A stretch of DNA of 14,273 bases from CAXMQS01 sp036446035 (GCA_036446035.1 JAZFSG010000077.1:1-14273), one strand, 5' to 3'. Counted from the first letter of the stretch, positions 1 through 7,700 are shown. Notes: generated from the letters alone by a model not told the origin. A program made the numbers and translations.

Positions 1-405
1 CGAGGGAGAAGACCAGGGTCTGGGCCGGCAGGTCGGGATCGGTGGCAGAGGCGTCGAAGCCGATGGGAGAGCCTTCGGGGCCGGACTGGTTGCCAATGGC
101 GCCAAGTACCGGGTCCTGGTTGGTCTCGGTAGCTGAGACGGTGATGGTCTCGGTGTCGGTGGCGACGGGGGCCCCGTTGTCGGTCACCACCACCACAAAG
201 GTGTGGCTGTCGCCGCCTTGGGACTCAGATGGCGTCCAGCTGAAGACCCCGGTGGTGGCGTTCCAGGCGTAGGTCGGGGGCAGCGAGTGGCCGGGGGCAC
301 TGCCGTCGAGGGAGAAGACCAGGGTCTGGGCCGGCAGGTCGGGATCGGTGGCAGAGGCGTCGAAGCCGATGGGAGAGCCTTCGGGGCCGGACTGGTTGCC
401 AATGG
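1..405 (-). repeat. Two identical 99-bp segments, 306 bp apart, inside the Ig-like domain region
   Basis: Bases 1-99 and 307-405 are identical base for base, including third codon positions. The offset of 306 bp equals 102 codons, so this is an in-frame tandem domain repeat (residues 279-311 and 381-413 of the secreted protein). The first copy continues as a domain to about residue 375; the second is cut by the window edge, so the real length of identity is unknown. Confidence 0.95.
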
Positions 406-1240
406 GGTCGAGGGTGGGCGGCAAGTTACCAACCACTGTGCTGCAGGCCACCGCTGAGTAGACCGGGAAGTTATCCATGGGCCGGGATGGCTCTGCGCCG
501 AAGAGCTCGAACAAGGTTCCGCCGCCCGATATCCCCCATAGGTTCCCGGCGGCGTCATGGCTGAGGTCCGCAACCTCAGACGAATCGACCCCCGTGACGG
601 CGGCGCCGTCCGCCTTATTGACCTCATGCAGCTTCCACTGGCTGATGCCGTCATAGCCCACCGCCCTCATCTGGCCACCAGCGTCTATGGCCAGACCATA
701 GAAGTCCTCCTGAACCACTTCGTCGGAGACGATCTCGACGTAGCCGATCCCCGGTCCAAAAGCGTCGTCGACGGTGTTGCCGGTGTCGGGGTCGATTTGG
801 AAGAGCAGATCACCTGCGCCCGAGTACCGGGCGACACCAAACAGCGTTCCGCTCGTGGGATCGAAAGCCACACCGCTGACGTCGTCCAGATTCTGGGGGC
901 CCAGGGCACCGGTCTGGGATGCGATCCCGCCGGAAAGAGGCGTGAAGTCTCCCGTCCCGGTATTGACGGTCCCAAGTTTGGGCGACTCGACCGCGAAGAG
1001 GACGCCGGTTCCGGGCTGCACGACTGCAGGCCCCACATGGCTGTTGCTGGACCACCCGATGGTCGCCTCGTTCGTGACCGGGTCGGTGTCGCTCAGGTCT
1101 GTGACGCTGAGATGATGAAACAAAGGCTCCCCAACCAGAAAGCAACTTCCACTGGCGGCGAGGACCCGCCCTCCGAACGAGGTGGCCAGCAAAGAGCCGA
1201 TCAGCGCTGCGACGATAACGAGGGTCGAGAAACGCCTCAC
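1..1240 (-). CDS. Secreted protein with N-terminal propeller-like region and tandem putative-Ig (He_PIG-like) domains; C-terminus beyond window
   Basis: A minus-strand frame is open without a stop from a GTG at 1240 to the left edge, giving 413 visible residues. Residues 1-29 form a signal peptide: MRRF, a hydrophobic stretch (about 6-20), then a small-residue cleavage region near VLAAS. Residues about 75-250 hold repeated motifs (VAFDPTSGTLFGVAR, LLFQIDPDTGN, DAAGNLWGISGGGTLFEL) that resemble blades of an NHL/DUF4394-like beta-propeller. From about residue 274 there is a domain of 102-residue period with the pattern NQSGPEG, ATDPD, TGVFSWTPSESQGG and VTDNG, typical of He_PIG/cadherin-like surface domains. 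A second copy starts at about 376 and is cut by the window edge. The GTG overlaps the stop of the histidine kinase gene, so the two are probably co-translated. The role is probably adhesion, polymer binding or matrix; the ligand is unknown. The signal peptide and domain pattern make the coding call strong; the family name of the N-terminal half is tentative. Confidence 0.85.
   Translation of the reverse strand, partial: MRRFSTLVIVAALIGSLLATSFGGRVLAASGSCFLVGEPLFHHLSVTDLSDTDPVTNEATIGWSSNSHVGPAVVQPGTGVLFAVESPKLGTVNTGTGDFTPLSGGIASQTGALGPQNLDDVSGVAFDPTSGTLFGVARYSGAGDLLFQIDPDTGNTVDDAFGPGIGYVEIVSDEVVQEDFYGLAIDAGGQMRAVGYDGISQWKLHEVNKADGAAVTGVDSSEVADLSHDAAGNLWGISGGGTLFELFGAEPSRPMDNFPVYSAVACSTVVGNLPPTLDPIGNQSGPEGSPIGFDASATDPDLPAQTLVFSLDGSAPGHSLPPTYAWNATTGVFSWTPSESQGGDSHTFVVVVTDNGAPVATDTETITVSATETNQDPVLGAIGNQSGPEGSPIGFDASATDPDLPAQTLVFSL
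1237..1240 (-). other. GTGA stop/start overlap between histidine kinase and secreted protein
   Basis: On the minus strand the four bases 1240-1237 read GTGA. GTG starts the secreted protein and TGA stops the kinase. This arrangement is typical of translational coupling by re-initiation and shows that the two genes share a transcript. Confidence 0.85.
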
Positions 1241-2751
1241 GGCGCCCCGATGCCTGGCCACCCCTCCTCGAGTGGCTGGGACGCCGCGATCTGGTGGCCG
1301 AAGACGCCGTCGGGCTCGTGAGTGCCGGCCCCAGCCATGTCGTCGAGAGACGCAGCGGGCTCCTCGCGGCTTGGCAGTGTGACTATGAAGCAGCTCCAGC
1401 CGTCCTGGCGCTCGTAGCGGACCGAGCCGCTCATGCCCTCCGCAAGGATCTTCACGACCGCCAGACCCATGCCAACTGACCCCATAGTCACTGGATCCTC
1501 TCCCTCGTGGACATAGCGAGTGAATAGTCGTACAGCTTTGTCGGCGGGAACGCCGTCGCCGTCGTCGGCCACGACGAGCTCGACCACATCGCCAACCTCC
1601 TGGCTGGTCACGCGAACTCGATCTCCGCCGTGCCTATCAGCGTTGGACAGCAGGTTTCTCATGATCTGGCGTACCCGCATGTGGTCGGCCCAGACCCTCG
1701 TAGCGCCTAGCTCTGAATCGACGAGTAGACCGGTGCGCTCCATACCGGTGGTGTTGACCTCCAGCTCGGCCACCAGATCGACCTCGGCGATTTGGAAGGC
1801 GATCGCTCCGGCCTCCGAGCGAGCGGTCGTCAGCAGATCCTCGACCATGCGGTGGAGCTCGGCCGATTCCGTGTTGATCAGTGTCAGCAGGTCGGCGGCG
1901 TACTCCGAATCGACCAGTCCCTGCTCCAAGAGGATCTCAGAGAAGCCATAGATGGTGGTCAATGGCGTGCGCAGCTCGTGTGAGATGCTCGCCACGAACT
2001 CATCCTTGGCGACCACAATCTCGTGCTCGGCTTCGAGGCGGGCGTCAAGCTGGGCCTCGGCTACCGACAACTGGCCCTTGGCGATGCGGCGGTATATCAG
2101 GATGGCTATGCCGGGCACGAAGACCGCCACGAGGAAAGCGGGGAAGCTTCCGAGCTTCGAGAGGAAGCCGGAGGTGGACTCGACGCTGCGGGCAGCAGAC
2201 TGTTTGTGATCGGCAGCGACATCGCGCAAGTCCTCGAATGCGCCCAAGGCATCGCCCGAGAGAAGTTCGGCAGCCCGGGCGACGTCGCCGCTCCCCACCA
2301 TCGATGCCACGGTGGCCCCTGACGCCAACGCCGCCATCGCCGCCGCTTCGATCTCTGAGTCGTCGTTTCCGAGCGAGGTCCCCAGGGCGTCGGTGCGGCT
2401 CGATAGATCGGAAAGTACCCGGCGCGCTTCGGCGAGGGCTGCCGATGCCGTGCCCTCATCTGCTACGCCCAGCTGTAGGTCCTCGGCAAGAAGGAGAGCT
2501 TGGCTGAGAGAGCTCAGTGCCAGAGCGTTGGCGCCCAGTACCGACTCGCTGAGATCGAGGACGCGGGCATTCTCTGTGACACGCCGGGCAGCGAAGGAAT
2601 TGGAGAAGATCAGGGCCGTCACAACGAGGGTCGCCAGAACGACGCCAGCCACTCCCTTGGTCGCGCGGCGAAGGGAGATCTCCTTGGGGACGGTGGTCTC
2701 TTGGTTGGTCATCAGATGTCTGACTAGGTATCGGCGCTTCGGCGACTCCAT
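1237..2751 (-). CDS. Membrane-bound sensor histidine kinase (HisKA/HATPase_c)
   Basis: Autophosphorylating sensor kinase of two-component type. Counted from the ATG at 2751 (504 aa), there is a TM helix at about 33-55 (GVAGVVLATLVVTALIF), a helical, Ala/Ser-rich extracytoplasmic region of about 150 residues, a second TM at about 203-220 and a charged coiled linker. HisKA follows with SHELRTPL (phospho-acceptor His258). HATPase_c has N-box NLLSNADRHG, G1 box DDGDGVP, F-box RLFTRYV and G2 box GMGLAVV. No clear HAMP domain separates TM2 from HisKA. Start choice is uncertain: a TTG at 2805 would add 18 residues, and an ATG at 2712 (MTNQETT) would remove 13. The ATG at 2751 has AGGAG some 14 bases upstream and was chosen over TTG. 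No response regulator lies in the window. The gene is co-translated with the secreted repeat protein and divergent from a diguanylate cyclase. Confidence 0.9.
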   Translation of the reverse strand: MESPKRRYLVRHLMTNQETTVPKEISLRRATKGVAGVVLATLVVTALIFSNSFAARRVTENARVLDLSESVLGANALALSSLSQALLLAEDLQLGVADEGTASAALAEARRVLSDLSSRTDALGTSLGNDDSEIEAAAMAALASGATVASMVGSGDVARAAELLSGDALGAFEDLRDVAADHKQSAARSVESTSGFLSKLGSFPAFLVAVFVPGIAILIYRRIAKGQLSVAEAQLDARLEAEHEIVVAKDEFVASISHELRTPLTTIYGFSEILLEQGLVDSEYAADLLTLINTESAELHRMVEDLLTTARSEAGAIAFQIAEVDLVAELEVNTTGMERTGLLVDSELGATRVWADHMRVRQIMRNLLSNADRHGGDRVRVTSQEVGDVVELVVADDGDGVPADKAVRLFTRYVHEGEDPVTMGSVGMGLAVVKILAEGMSGSVRYERQDGWSCFIVTLPSREEPAASLDDMAGAGTHEPDGVFGHQIAASQPLEEGWPGIGAP

Positions 2752-2869
2752 TGACCTGCTTGTTGCTCCTGCATCGACAAATACCGGCTGCAACCGCCTC
2801 CTCAAGCACTACCAGAACCGTCCGATAACCCGTTGAAGACCACAGTCGCAACAACTCCGAGGCCCAAAG

Positions 2870-3952
2870 ATGGTCGCCGCCCCAATCCCCATGAACGAAG
2901 TCACCCGGCTCCAGGAGCTGCTGGATTTCGACATCCTCGACACCCTCCCCGAGCAGGCCTACGACGACATCACTTTCCTAGCGTCGAAGATCTGTGACGC
3001 TCCCATCGCCCTGGTCAGCCTCATCGACGGCGAGCGCCAGTGGTTCAAATCACGCATCGGGCTCGAGGCCCCCGAGACCCCGCGCGACTTGGCATTCGGC
3101 GCCCATGCCATCCTCAAGCCGACCGAGCTCTTCGTCATCTCCGATGCACTCGAAGACGAGAGGTTCGCCGAGAACCCGCTGGTAACCGACGACCCCGCCA
3201 TCCGCTTCTACGCCGGGGCCCCCCTGGTCACCGCCAGCGGCAACGCCCTCGGCACTCTGTGTGTCATCGACACTGAGCCGCGCCAGCTCACCGCCGAACA
3301 GACCAAGTCGCTCGAGGCTCTTTCCCGCCAGGTGATGGCGCAGCTCGAGCTGCGGACAACCGTCGCCCAGCTCAACGCCAAGGCGGCCGAACAACGCGAG
3401 TACGAGACACAGCTAGAGGACTATCAGCGCAAGCTCGACGACAATCTCTCCGTCATCGGTCACCTAAGCCTGACGGACCCGCTCACCGGCCTTCACAATC
3501 GCCGCGGATTGATGGACAGGCTTGAGGAGGAGTGCTCGCGAGTAGTCCGCTACGGCGAGGAACTGTCGTTCGCCATCATCGACATCGATGGGTTCAAGCC
3601 GCTCAACGACGAGAACGGCCATCCCGCCGGCGACAAGGTTCTGAGCACAGTGTCCCGTTTAATCGAGGAGCAGAGCCGGGCCCCCGACTTCATCGCCCGC
3701 TACGGCGGCGATGAGTTCGCCGTCATCTTCTGCAACACCGGCACCGAAGGCGCCCAGGTGCTGGCGGAACGCATCCGACGTGCGGTCGAGCAGACGGATT
3801 GGGACCACGATCCGGTGACCGTCAGCATCGGACTGGCTACTGCCGGGCCGGCAACACCCACCCCAACGACTCTCATTGAGGATGCCGACCGCGCCCTCCT
3901 CGAAGCCAAGGCGGCCGGCCGCAACCGCGTGGCGCGCGCCGACAGCGCTTAG
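2870..3952 (+). CDS. GAF-GGDEF diguanylate cyclase
   Basis: Makes cyclic di-GMP from two GTP. The 360-residue protein is soluble, with no signal or TM segment. A GAF domain spans about residues 20-160 (YDDITFLASKICDAPIALVSLID, GAPLVTASGNALGTLCVID), a coiled-coil linker spans about 163-195, and the GGDEF domain covers about 196-357. The start of that domain, LTDPLTGLHNRR, is canonical. The metal-binding loop DIDGFKPLND lies at 238-247 and the signature RYGGDEF at 277-283 is intact, so the enzyme should be active. RAPD at 270-273 lies exactly five residues before GGDEF, the position of the product-inhibition I-site (RxxD). GAGG seven bases upstream of the ATG supports the start; M8 is an alternative. 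The gene is divergent from the kinase gene with a gap of about 120 bp, so shared regulation is possible but not shown. The GAF ligand cannot be told from sequence. Confidence 0.95.
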   Translation: MVAAPIPMNEVTRLQELLDFDILDTLPEQAYDDITFLASKICDAPIALVSLIDGERQWFKSRIGLEAPETPRDLAFGAHAILKPTELFVISDALEDERFAENPLVTDDPAIRFYAGAPLVTASGNALGTLCVIDTEPRQLTAEQTKSLEALSRQVMAQLELRTTVAQLNAKAAEQREYETQLEDYQRKLDDNLSVIGHLSLTDPLTGLHNRRGLMDRLEEECSRVVRYGEELSFAIIDIDGFKPLNDENGHPAGDKVLSTVSRLIEEQSRAPDFIARYGGDEFAVIFCNTGTEGAQVLAERIRRAVEQTDWDHDPVTVSIGLATAGPATPTPTTLIEDADRALLEAKAAGRNRVARADSA

Positions 3953-3965
3953 CCCTCCTAGCCCC

Positions 3966-3982
3966 CGTCGGCGGTGACGACG
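3966..3982 (+). terminator. Weak hairpin after the diguanylate cyclase gene
   Basis: CGTCG and CGACG arms (5 bp) enclose a 7-base loop and are followed by TTT, 13 bases after the stop codon of the cyclase. The stem is short, so this is only a candidate terminator. Confidence 0.3.
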
Positions 3983-4073
3983 TTTGCAACTTCCGTCAAC
4001 GCCAACCCGAAGGCGTCGCGGCGTCGCTACTGCGTTGGATGAACCGTGCCCGCTTCCCGCAGGCCCACCAGGG

Positions 4074-4097
4074 CAATTGGGCCCTCAATTGGGCCTT
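4074..4097. repeat. 12-bp tandem repeat upstream of the ABC transporter operon
   Basis: CAATTGGGCCCT is followed directly by CAATTGGGCCTT (11 of 12 bases identical). Each copy contains the palindrome CAATTG and the half TGGGCC, which can also pair with GGCCCA at 4062-4067. It lies about 70-90 bp before the ATPase start in a 211-bp stretch (3953-4163) without a convincing gene, so it may be an operator for the ABC operon or part of a leader hairpin. Nothing else recognisable was seen in that stretch apart from the weak hairpin near 3966. Confidence 0.45.
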
Positions 4098-4151
4098 ACG
4101 GCACTAGGCGCCCTCCGGCGACAGCCCCCAAAGTCAACACCTGGGACAACT

Positions 4152-4160
4152 GGGGAGGAA
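4152..4160 (+). promoter_or_regulatory. Strong ribosome binding site fixing the ABC ATPase start
   Basis: GGGGAGGAA ends three bases before the ATG at 4164 and its GGAGG core is five bases from it. The frame is open upstream to an ATG at 3984, but that longer N-terminus is low-complexity, has no such site and precedes the normal domain start; this site decides for 4164. Confidence 0.8.
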
Positions 4161-4163
4161 TCC

Positions 4164-4895
4164 ATGGTCAAAGCGCCAGGACGTTTTGCGCTTGAGGACC
4201 CGCTCACACCGCTGGCTGTTGGCTCAATGATCGAGCTGCGCGACGTCGAGAAGACCTATCAGAGCGGGCGCCTCGAGTACCGGGCTCTGCAGTGCATTGA
4301 TCTCACCATCGACAGAGGCGATTTCACCGCGATCGTCGGACCATCCGGAAGCGGTAAATCCACCATCCTCAACATCATCACCGGTATCGATCGGCCCACG
4401 GCCGGCACTGTGACTGTTGGCGGAGAGCGCATCGACGAGATGAGCGAGGAGGAGTTGGCCATCTGGCGAGGAGAGAACGTTGGCATCGTGTTCCAGTTCT
4501 TCCAGTTGCTCCCGACGCTCACCGCGCTCGAGAACGCCATGCTCCCCCTCGATTTCGCTAAGGACAGCACTGACAACGCCATCGATCGCGCAACCCACAA
4601 CCTGGAGCGGGTGGGGCTCGGCGACAAGGGCGACCACTTGCCGATGGAGCTCTCGGGGGGCGAACAGCAGCGGGTTGCCATTGCCAGGGCACTGGCTCGA
4701 GATCCGGCGATCCTCATCGCCGACGAGCCGACAGGCAATCTCGACACCGATACGGCACAGCACGTGCTCGACCTGCTGTCCGGGCTCAACCGAGAAGGCA
4801 CCACCGTCCTCTACGTCACTCACGACACCGATCTCGCCTCGCATGCTCATAGGACCGTGACGGTGCGCGACGGACGGGTCGTCGAGTCGGGCTGA
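4164..4895 (+). CDS. ABC transporter ATP-binding protein, MacB/LolD-type
   Basis: ATPase that powers the FtsX-type permease encoded four bases downstream. The 243-residue protein has the complete set of ABC motifs: Walker A GPSGSGKST (59-67), Q-loop at Gln111 (FQFFQLLPTLTALEN), signature LSGGEQQR (163-170), Walker B ILIADEP (183-189) with catalytic Glu188, D-loop GNLD, and switch His220 (VTHD). The sequence MIELRDVEKTYQSG...EYRAL and the length are typical of the MacB/LolD/FtsE branch, which serves mechanotransmission or export rather than classical import. About 22 extra residues precede the domain (MIELRD could be a second start at 4227). An upstream tandem repeat may be regulatory. The transported substrate cannot be read from the sequence. 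Confidence 0.95.
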   Translation: MVKAPGRFALEDPLTPLAVGSMIELRDVEKTYQSGRLEYRALQCIDLTIDRGDFTAIVGPSGSGKSTILNIITGIDRPTAGTVTVGGERIDEMSEEELAIWRGENVGIVFQFFQLLPTLTALENAMLPLDFAKDSTDNAIDRATHNLERVGLGDKGDHLPMELSGGEQQRVAIARALARDPAILIADEPTGNLDTDTAQHVLDLLSGLNREGTTVLYVTHDTDLASHAHRTVTVRDGRVVESG

Positions 4896-4899
4896 CGCG

Positions 4900-7242
4900 A
4901 TGGCGACAACACTGACTCGCAAGGCGTGGCGAGAGCTAAGCCGACGCAAGGCCAGAGCCTTCTTCACGATCGCGACCATCGCCGCCTCCGTCACCGGCCT
5001 GTGGATGTTCGCTGTTCCCTCGCTAATCGACGACGCCATGAACGAGCGGGTGGAGAGCGACCTGCTGTGGGACCTGCGGCTCAGCCCCAACGGAGTCGTC
5101 CTCTCGGACGCCGATATCAACGCCATCCGCGACCTTCCCAATATCGCAGGCGTTGAGGCGCGCGTCCTGACCAACACCACCGTTTGGTACGGAGGCGGCC
5201 AGAGTCAGGCGCTGCTCGTCGCCGTCGACGACTTCTCGAATCAAGAGGTCAACGCCGTGCAGCTACTCGAGGGTGACTTCCCCGGCCCGGGACAGGTGCT
5301 GGCAGACCCCCAGAACTCTCGCAGCGGCCGCCTCGGTGCCGGCATCGGCGACGACTTGTCGTTCGGTGGGTCTCCTGTGGTCGTCTCCGGTATCGGCACC
5401 ACGCTGGAGTGGAGCGCCACGGTCGACGACGCCGATCCCGTCTTCTATCTCGATCTAGGGCGCCTCCAAGCTGCCATCAAGTACCCAGGAATCAGCTGGA
5501 TCGACCTGCGGGTTGACGACAACTCTCCAGCCGCGCTGGCCGCAGCGGGAGACACGGTCCGCGAGCACCTGGCGGGCGTCGACCCGGAGATCACCTATTG
5601 GGAGCCCCTGCGCAGTCGCGCCGCCGGCGACTGGCCAGAGAAGGATCAGGTCGGCAACATCGTTCAGTTGATGTACATCATCGCCGCCCTCGGCCTCATC
5701 TCCGCTTTGCTGATGGTCTACACCACCATGAACACTGTCGTTCGCGAGCAGACCCGGGAGATCGGCATCATCAAGGCCGTCGGCGGGCCCCGCCGCGCCA
5801 TCGTCCGCTCCTACCTGTTGACCGCAGCCCTCCTCGGCGCCATCGGAACGGCCCTTGGAGTAGCCGCAGGAATCTTCCTGTCGAACCTCCTGGTCGGCTT
5901 CACCGGTCGCCAGTTCTCCGGCATCGAACCAGGGTTCGGCATACCGCCATGGGTGCTGGCAATGAGCATTGTCGTTGGCCTCGGCGCCACGGTGGGGGCT
6001 GCCCTGCCGGCGATCCTGCGGGCGACGCGGGTGCCGGTGCGCGAAGCCCTCGTCGATCACGGCGTCGCCGACAGCTTCGGCTCCTCCACCGTAGACGAGG
6101 CCTTGCGACGCACCCGGTTCCTATCGCGGCCCGCTCGGCTCGGACTGCGCAACGCCGCCCGCCGCAAGGCTCGCACCCTCACTACCGCGCTCCAGATCGG
6201 GTTCGCCGTTGGCACCTTTCTCGGATTCCTCGCCATGGGGATCGCGGTCATAGACCTCTCCGACCAGACCTACGACGGCGAGGGTGGCGACATCGAAGTC
6301 AGCTTGAATGCCGATGCCGGGAACACCATCGCCAGCGTGCCCGGAGTCGCCGCGACAACCCCTGTCGTCTACTCCAATGCGGGCGTCGCCGGCGACAGCT
6401 ACGCACTGCACGGCCAGACCAACGATGCGGCTGCATTCCATCCAGATCTGCTCGACGGCCGGTGGTTCACTCCCAGCGAAGAGTCGCAGGCACAGCTGGT
6501 GGCGGTCGCAGGCCCCGCTCTAGCCAGGATCGCAGGCATCGGCGTCGGCGACACCATCCAGGTCGAGACCTCCCTCACCGAGGTCTCAGTGAAGGTGGTA
6601 GGCGTTGACTCACTGATGATCAACGACGGCAAGACCCTCTTCATGCCACTGTCAACGACGCTTCAACTGACTGACAAAGAGGTCCCTCAGTCCTACTTCG
6701 TGGCCACCACCCAAAGCGACGAAGCCTTCGTCGATGCCACGACCATCTCCATTCAGCGAGCACTGGCAAGAGACAAGATCCCGGCCATCGTCGAGGCTCG
6801 CTACATCGACCGGCAGGCCAACCAATCCCAGAACCGCCTGATCATCGCCATTCTCATGATCCTCGGCCTTCCCGTGATCGCCATCGGGATGATCGGGCTG
6901 GTGAACACCATGACCATGAACATCTTCGAGCGGACTCGCGAGATCGGCATCCTTCGCTCCATCGGGGCTAGGGCCCGCCACATTCGTCGCATGATCCGCA
7001 CCGAGGCTCTGGTGGTCTCGGCCCTTGGCTGGTTGGCAGCGATACCGCTCGGCTACCTGATAGCCACCATTCTCATCAAGATGCTCAGCAACTCATTCGA
7101 CGTCACCTTTGCCGTCCGCTTCCCGTTGTGGCCGCTCCCCCTGGCCCTCATCGCCACCTTGCTGATAGCGGCGGTCGTCGTTCTGCTGCCGGTACGCCGC
7201 GCCGTGAGACTACGACCGGGCGTCGCGCTCAGATACGAGTAG
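4900..7242 (+). CDS. ABC transporter permease with two FtsX domains
   Basis: Membrane partner of the preceding ATPase, starting four bases after its stop with no clear Shine-Dalgarno sequence, so probably coupled to it. The 780 residues fall into two similar halves. TM1 lies at about 22-40, an extracytoplasmic MacB_PCD-like domain at about 45-250, and an FtsX core at about 255-375 with three helices. A further TM at about 428-452 is followed by a second extracytoplasmic domain (about 455-640), then a second FtsX core with three helices (about 645-672, 700-728, 742-763). Each FtsX core starts with the conserved cytoplasmic loop, REQTREIGIIKAVGG at 282-296 and FERTREIGILRSIGA at 676-690, which contacts the ATPase. 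The full 8-TM, double-FtsX design on one chain is common in Gram-positive lipoprotein, peptide or drug export systems. Substrate unknown. Confidence 0.93.
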   Translation: MATTLTRKAWRELSRRKARAFFTIATIAASVTGLWMFAVPSLIDDAMNERVESDLLWDLRLSPNGVVLSDADINAIRDLPNIAGVEARVLTNTTVWYGGGQSQALLVAVDDFSNQEVNAVQLLEGDFPGPGQVLADPQNSRSGRLGAGIGDDLSFGGSPVVVSGIGTTLEWSATVDDADPVFYLDLGRLQAAIKYPGISWIDLRVDDNSPAALAAAGDTVREHLAGVDPEITYWEPLRSRAAGDWPEKDQVGNIVQLMYIIAALGLISALLMVYTTMNTVVREQTREIGIIKAVGGPRRAIVRSYLLTAALLGAIGTALGVAAGIFLSNLLVGFTGRQFSGIEPGFGIPPWVLAMSIVVGLGATVGAALPAILRATRVPVREALVDHGVADSFGSSTVDEALRRTRFLSRPARLGLRNAARRKARTLTTALQIGFAVGTFLGFLAMGIAVIDLSDQTYDGEGGDIEVSLNADAGNTIASVPGVAATTPVVYSNAGVAGDSYALHGQTNDAAAFHPDLLDGRWFTPSEESQAQLVAVAGPALARIAGIGVGDTIQVETSLTEVSVKVVGVDSLMINDGKTLFMPLSTTLQLTDKEVPQSYFVATTQSDEAFVDATTISIQRALARDKIPAIVEARYIDRQANQSQNRLIIAILMILGLPVIAIGMIGLVNTMTMNIFERTREIGILRSIGARARHIRRMIRTEALVVSALGWLAAIPLGYLIATILIKMLSNSFDVTFAVRFPLWPLPLALIATLLIAAVVVLLPVRRAVRLRPGVALRYE

Positions 7243-7260
7243 GTACGAGAGCAAAACGCA

Positions 7261-7287
7261 GAATGACCCGCTCGAGGCGGGCCATTC
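7261..7287. terminator. Bidirectional hairpin terminator between convergent genes
   Basis: GAATGACCCGC and GCGGGCCATTC pair over 11 bases with one mismatch around a TCGAG loop. It lies 19 bases after the permease stop and 18 bases from the stop of the convergent small gene. On the minus strand it is followed by TGCGTTTTGC, a short T-run, so it should serve that gene best; on the plus strand no T-run follows. Confidence 0.7.
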
Positions 7288-7305
7288 ATGCTGTTCGACG
7301 GTCGT

Positions 7306-7584
7306 CTAGGCCTGGATCGCTTCTACTTCCTCGTAGATCTCGATACGGGGCTCGCCGATAACGCCGGCCTCTCCCATGGCATCCTTGAGCTTGGGATCAG
7401 CCAGGAATCCGTTGAGGGTGTCCAGTGAGTCGAATCCCGCGACGACGGTGACCAGGTTGCCGTCATCAACGCTGCGGTTGACGCGAGCGAACTTGGCACC
7501 GTCGGTGGTCGGTGGGAACTGGTCGTATACCGCCTTCCACTTGTCGTAGTCGGCTACGGCGTGGTTGATGGCTAGCACGTGCAT
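7306..7584 (-). CDS. Small dimeric alpha/beta-barrel-like protein (ABM/DUF type), function unknown
   Basis: The 92-residue protein starts MHVLAINHAVADYDKWKAVYDQFPP, carries GNLVTVVAGFDSLDTLNGFLADPKLKDAM in the middle and ends PRIEIYEEVEAIQA. The order of strand (HVLAINHAV), helix (DYDKWKAVYD), strand (NLVTVVAGF), helix (SLDTLNGFLADPKLKDAM) and strand (RIEIYEEV) is that of the ferredoxin-like dimeric alpha-beta barrel fold. That fold is used by antibiotic-biosynthesis-monooxygenase-like and YciI-like proteins. No catalytic residue set identifies a reaction. The start is well supported by AAAAGGAG four bases before the ATG. It is convergent with the ABC permease and separated from it by a shared hairpin. 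It is cytosolic, with no signal peptide. Confidence 0.85.
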   Translation of the reverse strand: MHVLAINHAVADYDKWKAVYDQFPPTTDGAKFARVNRSVDDGNLVTVVAGFDSLDTLNGFLADPKLKDAMGEAGVIGEPRIEIYEEVEAIQA

Positions 7585-7604
7585 AGGTCTCCTTTTGTGG
7601 GCGT

Positions 7605-7620
7605 CAGCTCCCCTGAGCTG
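7605..7620. promoter_or_regulatory. Inverted repeat in the divergent intergenic region
   Basis: CAGCTC-CCCT-GAGCTG is a perfect 6-bp inverted repeat, 20 bases upstream of the minus-strand start at 7584 and about 80 bases before the plus-strand gene at 7701. It may be an operator or a 5' leader hairpin; nothing further supports either. Confidence 0.3.
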
Positions 7621-7700
7621 TTATGCGGAACCTAGTCTTCTCAGAGAATTATCGATCGACACCCCCTCTCTGTAGGCTCGGTCGCTCGCAAGGGAGCTCC

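Noticed and set aside
557..1321. Plus-strand ORF of 254 codons
   Set aside because: It is antisense to the secreted repeat protein, whose frame has a signal peptide, domain repeats and a coupled start; the plus-strand translation shows no domain and is full of charged, low-information sequence.
3984..4163. 60-residue N-terminal extension of the ABC ATPase
   Set aside because: It is rich in Pro/Arg/Gly, precedes the domain, contains a tandem DNA repeat, and the only strong ribosome binding site lies before 4164.
4224..6060. Long antisense ORFs (minus 4224-5180 and 5455-6060)
   Set aside because: They lie opposite the complete ABC ATPase and permease genes and have no recognisable domain; typical of GC-rich shadow frames.
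5598..6608. Plus-strand ORF of 336 codons in another frame of the permease gene
   Set aside because: It is an extremely Arg-rich out-of-frame translation; the FtsX frame is complete across the same bases.
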